This document shows positions 22,807-35,198 of a stretch of DNA of 64,000 nucleotides, one piece after another. The notes beneath the pieces were generated by a model that saw only the letters and a list, made by a program, of their open reading frames with translations, had not been told where the DNA came from and searched no databases. Numbering within the stretch: position 1 is the first letter of the stretch; the number at the start of each line of letters is the position of its first letter. A program made the translations under genes and the position numbers. This DNA comes from Allantophomopsis cytisporea. Lineage: Eukaryota > Ascomycota > Leotiomycetes > Phacidiales > Phacidiaceae. The stretch lies in NCBI GenBank assembly GCA_024752435.1, contig CP103023.1, positions 1,798,001 through 1,862,000 on the forward strand, written 5' to 3'.

Positions 22807-24105
22807 ATGGCTTCCATTACAGAATCATCGCCGTCGTCGCGACCGGCTGCAACTACTACCATACCAGATCTACGAAATCGACTACCCAAGCTCGAACCAC
22901 GAAGACGTGGGCCGCCACCTTCAAATCCTTTACCAGTCCCCGAGACACCAGCCTTACCTCCCCCACCCGACACTTCCGCATACGAATTCAAGAGACCTAC
23001 GAGACGTATCTTGTCGCCACAGGATCATGAAATCTTTCTCTCATCACCTACGTATAAGCTTCTGCTAGCCTTTGTCTTTGGTCTCACCGAGTCAGTCAAA
23101 GATACACCTGTGTCAGCGATCAAGACCGACTCCCTGAGTCCAGCATGTGTTCAGATACTGGAAGTTCTCGATAAAGTAAACGAAACTGTGGACAAGTCTC
23201 CACCAGAGGAACAAGGAGATTCAAGGTTCGGGAATAAGGGCTTTAGAGACTTTGTGGATGCGGCGGCCAAGGAACAAGTAGAATGGCAGAGACATGTTGG
23301 TGTACCAACGGACGCGGCCTGTGCAGAGGTCTCAACATACTTCCTCCAGTCCTTTGGAAACCGCACACGGATTGATTATGGGTCTGGACATGAACTCAAC
23401 TTCATTGTTTGGCTCTTGTGTTTGTACCAGCTACAGATTATCAAGAAGTCGGATTTCCCGGCACTCGTCCTTAGAGTTTTCACACGGTATTTGGAAATTA
23501 TGAGGCGCATACAATCAACATATTATCTAGAGCCGGCAGGATCTCATGGTGTTTGGGGTCTGGACGATTATCAATTCCTCCCGTTCCTGTTTGGTTCATC
23601 GCAGCTGCTCCATCATCCATATATTCGACCACTTTCCATCCACCAGAACCTCATCCTTGAAGAGTTTGGCAAGGACTACTTGTATCTTGGCCAGGTGCAA
23701 TTTGTGAACAGTGTCAAGAATGTTGAGGGTCTTCGCTGGCACAGTCCTATGCTGGATGATATTTCAGCATCCAAGAACTGGGAGAAGGTTGAGGGTGGTA
23801 TGCGCAGAATGTTCGTTGCTGAGGTTCTCAAAAAATTACCAGTCATGCAGCATTTTATGTTTGGATCACTTGTACCAGCAGAAGAGGAGATGAATCGAGA
23901 GGAAGAGCTTGGTGTTCCCAGTGAAGACCAAGAAGCCGAAGGAGGGGAGACTATAGTCATGCAGGATGGTATGAAGCATGTACATCAAATGAACTCATGG
24001 GGAGATTGCTGTGGTATTAAAGTGCCTAGCAGTGTTGCAGCAGCACAGGAAATGAAGAAGAGAATGGGTGGTGGCGAAGGCTTCAGAAGAATACCATTTG
24101 ACTAG
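22807..24105 (+). CDS. RRD2: PP2A activator, peptidyl-prolyl isomerase (PTPA), Rrd2 type
   Basis: A single exon of 432 residues from the ATG at 22807 (MASITESSPSS), preceded by AAA at -3. The PTPA family activates PP2A-type phosphatases and has prolyl isomerase activity. Motifs: RRILSPQDHEIFLSSPTYK, SRFGNKGFRDF, RIDYGSGHELNFIVWL, LEPAGSHGVWGLDDYQFLPF, LRWHSPMLDDISASKNWEKV, and GDCCGIKVPSSVAAA. The ending RRIPFD matches yeast Rrd2 (PIPFD). Rrd1 has another C-terminus, so the Rrd2 group is chosen. An acidic insert (about residues 360-390) precedes the GDCCGIK block. The N-terminal 50 residues are Pro/Arg-rich. Strong assignment. Confidence 0.92.
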   Translation: MASITESSPSSRPAATTTIPDLRNRLPKLEPRRRGPPPSNPLPVPETPALPPPPDTSAYEFKRPTRRILSPQDHEIFLSSPTYKLLLAFVFGLTESVKDTPVSAIKTDSLSPACVQILEVLDKVNETVDKSPPEEQGDSRFGNKGFRDFVDAAAKEQVEWQRHVGVPTDAACAEVSTYFLQSFGNRTRIDYGSGHELNFIVWLLCLYQLQIIKKSDFPALVLRVFTRYLEIMRRIQSTYYLEPAGSHGVWGLDDYQFLPFLFGSSQLLHHPYIRPLSIHQNLILEEFGKDYLYLGQVQFVNSVKNVEGLRWHSPMLDDISASKNWEKVEGGMRRMFVAEVLKKLPVMQHFMFGSLVPAEEEMNREEELGVPSEDQEAEGGETIVMQDGMKHVHQMNSWGDCCGIKVPSSVAAAQEMKKRMGGGEGFRRIPFD

Positions 24106-24491
24106 ATTGCCAATTCCATGTTGAGTAAACAAGATTAAAAAGAGCAAGATATGTAAATCTATCTTTTGACGACTTTGAGAGTGCACTTTCAAATGTGGAG
24201 TCCAAGTTCAGGCACTTACAAAAACCTGGGGAGACGCGTTGTAGTCGTGCCTCAGAGGTATTGCTTGCTGCTATCAATTTGTTATTCGGCACTAAAGAGT
24301 CGCTTCCAGCGCGTCACACGTCCCCCCATACACGCTCACGAGCACTCCACTTACACAGAGCACGCTTATTGACTTCAAGGGACGCGCAGTTCGTGTCCGG
24401 TACTCCCAGTCTACATACCACTCGTCTTCAATTCATAATTATAATACTTTACGAATTTCTCATTCTTCTGGAGTATGTATTGCTATCAATT
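24106..24491. other. Intergenic between RRD2 and homeodomain gene
   Basis: 3' flank and promoter/leader of two genes on the same strand. An in-frame ATG at 24195 would add 99 codons to the homeodomain protein, but that stretch contains no conserved sequence, so it is left as leader. Confidence 0.55.
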
Positions 24492-26586
24492 ATGAACGAC
24501 GCGACTCTTCCACCTCACCGCTCATCATCTGTTGCTGTCGCTGCAGATGTACCAAGTAGCAGCAGCTCCAGCAGTGGAGGTTCTGCAGAAAAGGAATTTC
24601 CATTCCTGGTGCACTCTCAGGATGCAGTAAACAATGGGGAACCACCAGAAATCGATAATGGAAAGCTGGCACGTCAGAAAAGACGAAGGACAAGGTGGGT
24701 GCCACCATTTGCTTTGATACTTTCCTCCGAGTTATTTCAATCCTCAGCATATAATTTATGGCTTCTTCTTATGAAACTCCTACACAAATTATAAAATGCT
24801 AATATAAATTACTCTTTACAGTCCAGAAGATCAAGCCACGCTTGAGGCAGAATATAAAAACAATCCAAAGCCCGACAAGGCGGCTCGACAAGAGATTGTC
24901 AAACGCGTAGCACTGGGTGAAAAGGAAGTGCAGGTCAGTACATACTCGGTGCTTGGGAGTTTTCAAATGTCGCGTCTTACGCGCATACTTTGAAAAATAT
25001 ATACCAACCTTATAAACGATAGATATGGTTCCAGAACCGCCGGCAAAACACACGACGGAAGTCACGGCCATTACTTCCACACGAAATCGCAGCATTTGGC
25101 CTTGGAGGCATGGCAGCCCTTTCATCTGATCCACTAAGTAGTAGTGGCGTCTATAGTGGTGGTAGTCAATCTGGATCACAAGATGATCAGCCCCGAGTCG
25201 AGAGTTCACAACCACAACTCGATTCGTCTTTCAAACCCGACGACACAGATACAGCTATCAATGAAGAGCAAAGCCGAGCATCTTCGACTTCGGAACCACA
25301 AGTTACTAAGCAATTGGAGACATCTACTGACAAGAATGCCATTGCTGCAAAGGATACCACTTCTAGCGAAGCAATATTACCAGCTCCTACAACTTCCACA
25401 AGCAAGCCTCTTGAGACTCCCGACCAAGAAGCAAAGATCTCATCCTTACAAGAAAACGTTCAACCGATTCCATCTTCCCTAGGATATCTAGCCAACAGAA
25501 GGAATGCTATGAATAACAACTTTTCAACTCCCTCATCTCTCCAACACCCCTCCTTCGAGACGCCATTAAAGTATGTGTCATATTTCATGATATTGATATA
25601 TCCATTTTCTACGCTGTTATACAGAACAATTACTTACATTATCTCTTAGCCATGGATTTATTTTCCCATCATCAGCCCCGGAGCGATTGGGCCAAATGGA
25701 ATCATATACGCCAACATCTTCATCCAAAGTACGATTGTCCCTATCTATGGATGGAAAGGCTGAACTCACCGAGATATCACCTCCTCGTGCTTTACCTCCA
25801 CGACCCTCATTTTCGGCTGACTCGAACATGTCTCGAAGACGCGTGGGTGGTCTTCAGCGAAGTCAGAGCGCCCTCCCGTTCCCCTCACTATCACGCAAAT
25901 CCTCACAGCCCTCCCCACTGCCATCAAGGATGCCAAGTGGAAGATCCCGCAATGCACGCACATGGGAACTGCTTTGTGACACTGAGGCTCGAGACGAACT
26001 CACGACGCAAGCGGAGAATGAATCCAGCGGATCTGCAATCGCTGCGATTAACTTATTGCGATCGACCAGCGGAAGTGCCCTAAAAGCAAACCAAAACAAG
26101 AGAAATGCTACGATCGGACCCGAGACCAATGCTCAAGGCAAGCGAGCTAAACTTGGAAGAGCGACATCCAGCTTGGCGAGGTTACAGAGCGGTGACAATA
26201 TGCTCCTCAAGCCTCAAAGGCGTGGCAAAGGTTCGGTGTTGACAAAGTCGCCGTCCGGTGACTCGGACAAGGAGAATTGGTCACCCCTCGAGAACAGCGT
26301 TGCTTCCCGAAGACGACCGGCGTTTTCTGCTCAGGCTCCTAAGCAGGGACGCAAAAGAGTTCTTGAGGATAATAACAACATTCCGACGCTCGCCAACTTT
26401 GGCGCAAACAAGAGCAGGAGTCGAAAGAGGAAGAACCAAGATGATGGTCTGGAGGTCTATGAAGACCCAGAGTCTGTTGATCCGGATGTTGAGAATTTCA
26501 TGAGCGGATCGATCAGTCCGAGCAAGAAGGGAGATTTGGATTGCGTGCAGGGTCTCCTGTCGCTCAGCCAGGGTAATTGGCGATGA
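24492..26586 (+). CDS. Homeodomain transcription factor
   Basis: Exons are 24492-24694, 24822-24933, 25023-25570 and 25650-26586. The protein has 599 residues. The homeodomain spans about residues 60-120: it reads KLARQKRRRTSPEDQATLEA, EYKNNPKPDKAARQEIVKRV, ALGEKEVQIWFQNRRQNTRR, KSRPLLPHE. The recognition helix keeps W, F, N and R (IWFQNRRQNTRRK). The introns fall inside the homeodomain, after KRRRT and just before IWF. The rest is Ser/Thr/Gln-rich with basic patches (KRAKLGR, RSRKRKNQ), which would suit nuclear localisation. Related fungal proteins are often called Yox1-like or homeobox factors of development, but the target genes are unknown and I do not assign a symbol. Confidence 0.9.
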
Positions 26587-27227
26587 TCAGTCTAGTACAG
26601 CGAGTTTGGTTGTTGAAGGTATTGAGTACGTGTTGATAAAATGGCGGGCGTTTTCGTGCGGAGTATTTATGGGGATATCAGGTTGGGTTCTTGTACATGA
26701 TACCGATTGTTCGCTCTAGAACTGTGCGAATTGATGACATTCTATGACTTTGTATTCTTGATGTTTGTTGTGTTGTGCGCTATGGTCTTTGTATCAACAA
26801 GACTGGCATCAATAGGAGCATCATAAACTTATTCACAAAAGTACACAAGGTGTGTACCATTGTCACTTCACATACACCACAGCACCCTCACAGAAAGCTT
26901 GTGGACAGCAACCTAAAACCATGCTCCAGAGACTCCACCAGGGGCAAAAGTCCCTAGTTCTGACATTACTCAACGCTATGGAAACAGTCCTCGAAAACCT
27001 AGCTAGCTAGCTAGCTCGCGACCTGGGACTCCAGCACATCCAGCCCAATATGATAAGAGCGCCAATCCATGCGGCCAAACATAATAGCAAGAAAACAACT
27101 AACAAATAAAAGGCAGAGAGAAAAAAGCAAACGCTAGAAGAGGACAGAACTGATAGAAAAAACCCCCCAAAATCAAAAATAGATACTAAGCACGCAATAC
27201 TTGATGCTTGCAAATAACCGAGAATAC
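26587..27227. other. Intergenic between convergent genes
   Basis: 3' flanks of the homeodomain gene and DCP2. A short CTAG/AGCT repeat lies near 26999-27016. No gene seen. Confidence 0.6.
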
Positions 27228-30124
27228 CTAATGCTTCCGTCCATCCTGCGCAACAGCAGCATTCAAATAATCCAGCAAGAATCCCTTATCAGCAGGGCTC
27301 ATAGGGTTCTGACTGCTACGCCTCGTGGTGGTTCCAGATGCGCTAATCGAAGCCAAACTTCCGACGCGAGAGCGGTCCATGAAATCTCCACCACGATCGG
27401 CGATGGGGCTAGACGCCACTCCAGCCAGAGAAGCGGAAGCAGGCGATGCGGCGGCAGCAGCCGGGCTCTTGCCGAAGAGAGAGAGAAGAGCTTGGCGGTG
27501 CTCGGGTGCTTGACTGGGCCGACGGTCGAGAAGGGGTTGGTGGGCTGGTGAGGTAGGGAAGCCTGCTGCTAGGGGAGAAGATTTCATAGTTGGCCCTGCG
27601 ATATGCGGTTTGGGGGTCTGTGGACCGGTCGAGGGACTGCCTTGTTGAGGTCGCTTGAGGATCTGTGGTGCGAAAGGCTTAGGTTGCATATCGACACCTT
27701 TGATGGATGAGTCGAGGCGTGTGATGGCGCCGACTGGTAATTGCTCGCCATTCAGACGGGGGAGAGACGCTGCAGGAACATCGTTCACATCAACGGTGGA
27801 GCTCTTCTGGGTTCTTTGACTTCGCGCACTGCGGGTTGATGAAGTTGGTCGAGAGAGCATTGATTTTGGATCGAAAAGAACACCCGCTGCTGGCTTTTGA
27901 CGTGATCCGTTCAGGTTGATCTGGTCATCTATAGTTTTTCGCGACTCCGTGACCTCAGTAGCATGATGTGTAGTGGAGTTGTCGGATTGAACTGCTGTGT
28001 AGCTTGATTGCTGAACAGTACTGACTGTTACAGGCACAGCACCCAATGAACTACCTTGAGATGATACTGCTGGCTTTGTCAATGGACTTGCAGTGGCTGG
28101 TTGTCGGAACATATCAAGGAGTGACGTTTTGTGTGCCTCGCTCAGTGGTGCTTTTGTTGCACTAGGGCTCACGAAAGGATTTACAGAAGCTTGAATTTCG
28201 TTCTGTTGGTTCCCATTGTGCAGAGACATCGAACTAAAGCCATTCGTAGGAGGTGATGGAGCTACGGGTTGTACAACGTCACGAGTGAACGCCTGGAGTG
28301 GTGAATCTCCGGAGTTTTTAATATCTGTAGCTTCGTCGCGGGTTTTGAAGGCGTTCAATAATGCCAGAGAATGGCTTGTAAGTTTCGTCGGTGGTTGTCT
28401 TGTGGTTTGTGTAAGGACAGGTCCATGAACGCCAGAAAATTGCGCCATCGTATCAGATTGAGAATTTGATGAGATGTGCTGTGATGACTGTTGCTGGTGT
28501 GGTGACGAATGTTGAAAATGTGGTTGGTGTGATTGAGGTGCCATGGGACCATGTGTTATACCACCATTAAAAACGGCCTTTTGTACAGGAGGAGGGCGTG
28601 GCTGAGGATGTTGTAGTTGACTCGATTCTTCTCGCCTTCGTCGTTCTCGCAACGCAGCATTGTTGTGGTCGAGCATAGCCAGTGTGTCTTGTCGAGCAAA
28701 TGCGGCCTGGTTGAAGTACGGATTCTGGTTATTTTGAAGATGATAAGAACCTGGCTCCGGTTGTATGGGGAAGCTCGGAGGAGGCGGTAACGTGGAAAAT
28801 TGAGGAGGCCGTGGATGCGGATGTTGGGGTTTTCTTGGCATTTGTGCATTTTGAAATGAATAATCCAGAGGAGTTTGGGGCATGACCGCTGTCTGTTGCT
28901 GGTTTGAAGGTGCCATTGAAGCATTTCCGCGAAGCATAGCCAATAGAGCATCTCCTGCATCCGTTGGCTGTCGGACAGGACTGGATATTTGGGACTGAAG
29001 GCCCTGTGTCGGGGGCTGGATTTTCAACAGGCCCTTGAGCGCTGCAGTCGCATCCTCCATAGATCTGTCAGTCACAGCAGATACGTCTGGTGCACCATAT
29101 CTGTTCGAATTGGAGTAATAAGGCAGGCCACTGTCTGTCATTTGCTCCTCCTCCGTCATGACCTCCTCCTCGGTCAAATTTGGCATGAATTGCATGCCAG
29201 CGGAGATTCGTTGCGCATCCTTTTGCTTTTGCTTGACTACCCATGTCTTTAATCCCTTAAGGAACGGTGCAACCATATAGAACTTGTTCGCGTTTTGAGC
29301 AGCCTCGGCATGGTTGTTGTTCGGATTCTGGTGATGCTTCTTCTTGACGAAAGCTGGCAGTTCTGACAACTTGTACCATTGGATCTTACTAATCTCTTTC
29401 CTCGTCCTGGGCTCGAAGTAGGTGTCCATAGGTACATCACGGAAGACGTACAACCGCATCTGTTGATCTCGCATTGTCATCTCAATGTAATGCACGTCCT
29501 CGGCCTCGGGAACCAATCCTGCAGCCCTAATATCGTATCCTGTCTCCTCGTACACCTCTCGAATAGCACAGTCCAAATCATCTTCATCTTTGTTGATTTT
29601 GCCTCTGGGGAAACTCCAATTCGCGCCTTTCTTCCATCCCTTCACAAGCACTACGGAATCCATAGCATGATTCATCAGAATCGCGCCCCGAACAGGAACA
29701 CGGGTTTTGTATTGTAGGAACTCCTCAAAAGCTTGCATGGCACGCGTCTCTGGAAAGCCTGATAGCAGTGGACAATGTTGGAAAATCCTTAAGCAGAAAC
29801 TACGCAGGGACATCGAAGGTAGGCTGGGGTCGAGCGGGCGGATGAAGTCCTCGTAGAACCATTGTGCCTCCTCTACTTGAAAACATATTCGCGATACTGA
29901 GGAGAGATCTTCTTCAGGTAGGTTGATAATGAAACGTACACATAGGTCGTCCAGCCCTGTAAGATGCGGGGGTGGTTAGCTATGACAAGGACGGATAGCT
30001 ACGTTTTGAAGAAACATATACCACAATACGCGATGACTGGTATTGCTACGGAAGGTCAGGTAGCAAAGGGGGGGAGGGGGTTTATCGTTTACTTACAGTC
30101 TTCCAGCTGCATCTTTTCGGTCAT
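27228..30124 (-). CDS. DCP2: mRNA decapping enzyme Dcp2 (Nudix hydrolase)
   Basis: Exons are 30124-30097 (28 nt) and 29956-27228 (140-nt intron). The protein has 918 residues. Dcp2 removes the m7GDP cap in 5'-3' mRNA decay. The N-terminal box MTEKMQLEDWLDDLCVRFII exists only when the short first exon is included. The regulatory domain ends with the MQAFEEFLQYKTRVPVRGAI block. The Nudix box is at about 128-150 (GKINKDEDDLDCAIREVYEE followed by TGYD), with the catalytic glutamates of REVYEE present. Box B-like sequence follows (EISKIQWYKLSELPAF). The C-terminal 650 residues are disordered, Pro/Gln/Ser-rich, with several short leucine-rich helices (ALLAML, LALLNAF, SLLDMF, ALLSLF, FLLDYL) resembling Edc3-binding motifs. 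Divergent from the DUF4112 gene. Firm. Confidence 0.96.
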
Positions 30125-31237
30125 ATTGTCTTCCTTTTCTCAGCATGTCCACGACTCAATGTTTTGGAGGGATGGCAGCGCGGTACCTGGCTCAAGCAGG
30201 TGCGGAACAGCTTCCTTTCCCACGCGAATTAGCTAATGCAAGGTGAGGTGTGTGCTAGCTCCGGATGCTTTCAGCCTGGATATGGAATATGGATATGATG
30301 AATATGAGGGGATGAAATGTGGCTGAGACCAAAGGCGAACGGGGATAGTCGATGGTTACGGATATGAAGTGAGAAGATTGTTGGGAGAGACACAGTATCG
30401 GTCACAGGCAGTTCCGTTTGTTGATGCTGTCACTGGACTGTATGGCTGGTACGCGGAGGAGGGTGAAGGCGGTGGGTACAGTAGTGAGGCAAGTAAGGTG
30501 TAGCTTGAAAGTCGATATGAGTGGTCGACACTGGTTGGGCAGCACATCTGGCGCTGTGGCGACTATGCGAGTTTGTTATTGGCGTGCATTTTGGGTGGCA
30601 TGTGTGGCTGGTGACAGTTGTGGCTGTGCGATCGTTGAAGTTTCCCGTGTGTGTGGTGGTGCGTTTGCTGGTGCGTGTACTGACAGAGATGGATGGGTTG
30701 GCTGTGAATGCGCTGAGTGGTCGATTGAATCTTAGAATGAGAGGCACGAGATGCATAGCCTGCCTGAGGCATCTTTGATCCCACCCCGGCAGTCAACTGG
30801 GGCCAAGAGTGACGCGGAATGACGACGTTTATTATTGGCACTGACCACGGGGGGCGTTGGCCAGAATCCGGATTCCATTTATCATGACTAGATAGCAAGC
30901 AAGTAAAGCCAAAGCAAATTAATAGCCCCTCAGAAACTCATCTCAGCCAACGTTTAGAACATATATTGGCGCTCCCCACAATCCTCTTCTCACAATTCTC
31001 CGCTCCTTCTTCTAAGCATTGCAGCAATTTACTACTTAGAAGAGTCTCGGCGCTTATCGACCAGAATAGCACAATACAGTCACAGGCGCTTTCTGAAACG
31101 CTACACCAACATACCACCACCAATAAATTGGTCGCTCTCAACATCAACTAGCTTGCATTGCCTCACCTACAAGAAGCCTTAAAGGAGCTTCCTCTTCTTC
31201 AATTCCTTGATATTCTTATTCTGTGCAACCATCCATC
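30125..31237. other. Divergent intergenic region DCP2 / DUF4112
   Basis: It holds both promoters. No open frame resembles a protein family. A GT-rich stretch (about 30590-30700) gives overlapping open frames on both strands that I regard as chance. Confidence 0.6.
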
Positions 31238-32265
31238 ATGACTTCTCTCATCACGAAGTACATTTCCAAGAGAGTGCTTGGAGAGAGCGTCAAGAACAAT
31301 TTCGGCACAGAGGTACGTTGCGCGGTGATCTATTCGCAATCTTCAAATTTCGAGCTATTACTAACTGGATATTCCAGGATCCTTATTTCGAAACCGTCCC
31401 TGCCACTCGCCTCGATGGAAGACCTACCAAAAAGACGAAGAAGCGTCGCAAGGCTCTACCATCTGGCATTTCCGAGCATGACGGCAAGATTCTTACGAAG
31501 GTGAAGAGACGTGCCTATAGACTCGACATGTCTCTATTCAACTGCTGCGGTCTTCGATTTGGGTGGTCAAGTGTGATTGGTATTATTCCTGGGTAAGTTC
31601 GTAGCATGCACAATCAGCTTTTCTATCTCAAGTACTTGATGGACTAACCTATCAATTATAGCATTGGCGACGTCATAGATGCCTTTATGGCTGTCATGGT
31701 CATGCGTACCTGTGAGCAAGTCGAAGGTGGTCTACCAGCGGATGTCAAGTCTAAGATGTACTTCAACATTGTTCTCGATTTTGGAATTGGTCTTGTTCCA
31801 TTCCTCGGCGATATTGCCGATGCTGTCTTTCGCGCCAATACCAGAAATGCTGTCGAACTCGAAAAACATCTCCGTGCCAAAGGTGCTAAGGCTCTGAAGG
31901 CTCAAGGTCATACTATGCCAGCCGTAGACCCGAGCGACCCAGATGAATATGATAGGGTTTTGGTAGAAGAACGCGGTCCACCACCTCGATACACAAACGA
32001 CACCTCCCCCGCACACGCAGGTCCAGGTCAACATTACGGTACCACGAATGGCCATACTGCTGCTGCCGTTCCTAGCACGAATGCCACAAAGAGTAAGCCT
32101 CAGGGAGGTGGATGGTTTAGCGGTTTCGGTAGCAAAAAGACCCAGCAGCCAGATCTTGAGAGAAACGCTGGAACACATGGACATCAGATGGATGGTCCAC
32201 TACCGCCTGCCAGTAATGAGGTTCCTCAGCGCAAAAAGTCGACACTTCAGAAGAGCAGAAACTAA
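31238..32265 (+). CDS. DUF4112 family protein
   Basis: Exons are 31238-31312, 31378-31592 and 31662-32265 (introns of 65 and 69 nt). The protein has 297 residues. After a short N-terminus (MTSLITKYISKRVLGESVKN) and DPYFE comes the domain: FGWSSVIGIIPGIGDVIDAF joins across the second intron, then VKSKMYFNIVLDFGIGLVPF, LGDIADAVFRANTRNAVELE. Two GxIPxxGD-like turns (IIPGIGDVID and LVPFLGDIAD) are the hallmark of DUF4112. The hydrophobic helices suggest membrane association. The C-terminal 110 residues are polar and disordered, with GGGWFSGFGSKK. Biochemical function of the family is unknown. Confidence 0.85.
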
Positions 32266-33228
32266 AAGCAGACGTTGTGCTGCATCTGTTCTGAAATGTG
32301 GAGTTGTGCTGTGTGCTTTTCGTAATCTTCAAACGTTACTATGAGCTTCGCGATGCTTGTTAACGGTGACTTTGGCTTTTATACTTCTTTTCTTTCCTAG
32401 CGTTGCGTTCTTAGATACCACAGGCAGCAGTTGATTTAATGATATGAGCAATGAATTGTGTAGTACTCAAATTCCAGAATTACCGTGATGCGTTTCGTGA
32501 GTTTGAGGAACCATTTGTGTGATACGAGGTCTCCGTACTAAGAGCTTGGGCATGCCGAAGCCGGGGGGCTTATTCTGCTGCCCAGCAAGCCATCTTTTCA
32601 AAAAATATGGAGACAAATCTGGATTCTTCTGAGCTACAATGGCACAGTGGATCTAGTATGGGCAGCTTCGCGGAGGAGAATGTGGGCGAGATGGGACTTC
32701 ACGGGAGCCTCAAATTATCAGATCAAGATAAGATGCTCTGAGACCCACATTGGTACGGAATCGTCGACGTAAAAAATGAGGTAAGGATGTATGCTATTAC
32801 TTAATTGCTGACGATATTGCTTATGGAAACAGTCGACTATTCCGCACAGGAGCGTAAACATTAGACAAGAGGAAATAAGAGGGGACAAGAAGAACGCGCT
32901 CCCCAGCGTAGCGTGATCAGATAACTCAATGCTCACAAAGGATTGGACAAGCCCAGCATTTTGTTGTCTGGGATGCGATTGTTTGTGGTTCCAGGATCCA
33001 GCTTCGCGACCAGGGTGACGCGAAATTGAACGCGAGTCGCGACGATCACGTGGAAGTCGCGCTAGATAGCTCTGCCTTCTTAAGAGAATTGAATCCCACC
33101 TCGATACTCATCTTCAACACCACGCAACTGCACGACTTCCCTTTTCAATTGTCTTTTGAATTATTTCTCCTTGTCTTGTCAAAAGCACATAGCATCCAAG
33201 ACCAATACAACAGAGAAACAATTCCACA
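32266..33228. other. Intergenic, promoter of RNR small subunit
   Basis: No gene seen. The last 250 bp hold MCB-like ACGCGA boxes (33018-33023 and 33030-33035) and a CACGTG E-box (33047-33052). Confidence 0.6.
33018..33035. promoter_or_regulatory. Two ACGCGA MCB-like boxes before RNR small subunit
   Basis: ACGCGA occurs twice, 12 bp apart, about 200 bp before the ATG. Perfect ACGCGT also occurs in intron 1 (33312-33317) and in intron 2 (33600-33605). RNR genes are classic MBF targets in yeasts. Function here is inferred. Confidence 0.5.
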
Positions 33229-34665
33229 ATGACTTCCCAGATTACTCCAAGCAAGCAGGTATGACGCAGTTACTTCTCTTCCCATTGCAATAACAAGACG
33301 CGCTTTAGCTAACGCGTTAAATTATAGGCTGCCTCTGCCATTGATGGACTCAAGATGAACGATACTCCAGTAAAGAAGATCAACTTCGCTGCCGCCGGCA
33401 AGGAGAATCTTCCAATTGACGCTGCCACCACAACCATCGACGAGGTCAAGAAGCCACTCGAGGAAGCCAATGCCGATAACAAGGCTGTAGCAATTGCACC
33501 AACACTTAGACCAGAGGAGGCAGATGAGCCATTGCTCCAGGAGAACCCAAACAGATTCGTTCTCTTCCCAATCAAGTACCACGAAGTAAGTCGCGTCGGA
33601 CGCGTCTCGCGTAAAGTGTTTTTGGCCAAGCAATTTCTAACACTTTGTTTACAATAGATCTGGCAAATGTACAAGAAGGCTGAGGCCTCTTTCTGGACTG
33701 CTGAGGAGATTGATCTTTCTAAGGATCTTCACGACTGGAACAACAAAATCAACGATGACGAGCGATACTTCATTTCCCACGTCCTCGCTTTCTTCGCCGC
33801 ATCCGACGGAATTGTCAATGAGAACCTTCTCGAGCGCTTCAGTGGTGAAGTCCAGATCCCAGAGGCTAGGTGCTTCTACGGTTTCCAGATCATGATGGAG
33901 AACATTCACTCCGAGACCTACTCTCTCCTCATCGACACATACATCAAGGAACAGGCTCAGAAGACCCATCTCTTCAATGCTATTGACACCAGTAAGTCGC
34001 TCATTACTTTTCCTTGAAGAAGTATGCAAGTTCTAACATAAGCAGTCCCATGTATCAAGAAGAAGGCCGACTGGGCCGTCAGATGGATCCAGGATAAGAA
34101 CTCTACCTTCGCTCAGCGTCTTGTAGCCTTCGCTGCCATTGAGGGTATCTTCTTCAGTGGATCCTTCGCCTCCATCTTCTGGCTCAAGAAGCGTGGTCTC
34201 ATGCCAGGTCTTACCTTCTCCAACGAGCTCATCTCCCGTGATGAGGGACTTCACACCGACTTCGCCTGCCTCCTTTTCTCCCACCTCAAGCATCGCCCAA
34301 GCAAGCAGGCCGTTCAAGACGTCATTACTGAGGCTGTAACCATTGAGCAAGAGTTCTTGACTGATGCTCTCCCATGTGCACTCCTAGGCATGAACGCTAC
34401 CCTCATGAGTCAGTACATTGAGTTCGTAGCTGACCGTCTCCTCCTCGCCCTCGGCAACGAGAAGGTCTACAAGTCCACTAACCCCTTCGACTTCATGGAG
34501 AACATTTCCCTTGCTGGTAAGACTAACTTCTTCGAGAAGCGTGTCGGTGACTACCAAAAGGCCGGTGTCATGAACTCCACTCAGAAGAAGCACGAGGACA
34601 CAGATGCCCAGACCGAGGCCAAGAATGAGAACGGAGGTGACTTCAACTTCGACGAAGACTTCTAA
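33229..34665 (+). CDS. RNR2: Ribonucleotide reductase small (R2) subunit
   Basis: Exons are 33229-33258, 33328-33585, 33658-33991 and 34046-34665 (introns of 69, 72 and 54 nt). The protein has 413 residues. R2 houses the diiron-tyrosyl radical cofactor and pairs with R1 to make dNTPs. Ligand regions are visible: FWTAEEIDLSKD (Asp), DGIVNENLLERF (Glu), FYGFQIMMENIHSETYSLLI (Glu and His), then FFSGSFASIFWLKKRGLMPG, SRDEGLHTDFACLL (Glu, His), and NPFDFMENISLAGKTNFFEK. The C-terminal tail GGDFNFDEDF is the R1-binding peptide. The N-terminus (SAIDGLKMNDTPVKKINF) resembles the regulatory tail of fungal R2. No missing ligand is seen, so this is the catalytic Rnr2 form, not Rnr4. The first coding exon has only 10 codons. 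Confidence 0.97.
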
Positions 34666-35198
34666 ACTCTTCGCTTGTATGACTTCCTCGCGGCGTGGCA
34701 AACACGATACAGATGATAATGGGGCTGGGATGGGGCGTTAGGGGGCTTGTACACATGAAAACTTCACTTCACGGATTCTCTGCATAGATGGCGAGGCTCC
34801 ATCGGTTTATCAGTACCGACTGGATATATACTTTTCTGCTCACTCGTTACTTGGAGTTTGTTTGGCGTAGGCATATTAGGAATATTAGGATAGCAAAGCG
34901 TCTTGTGTTTAGGCAATGAAAATCACTTCATATATTTAATCTTCGTGCTTGGTGGAGTCTTGTTCCACGTGTTGATTGATAGTATACTGAAGGACTATTC
35001 TACTTTTTTTATGACGTGACGTGGCATGTCTTTTATCCCCTAAGATGCAACACAAGTATGCTATGCCATCCACAACGCCATCCATGCATTTGCCATCCAG
35101 CTATTTGCAGTCTGCCCCAGCTTGGTGCTGTCTCAAGGCTCCTACACGGCTCACCCGGTCCGAAATCTCACAATCGGCATAATTCAGCCACAAACCCT
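34666..35198. other. Intergenic between convergent genes
   Basis: 3' flanks of RNR2 and the SRP9/21 gene. No gene seen. Confidence 0.6.

Noticed and set aside
30430..30780. Overlapping 85-108 codon frames on both strands
   Set aside because: They arise from a GT-rich stretch in the DCP2 upstream region; no family match.
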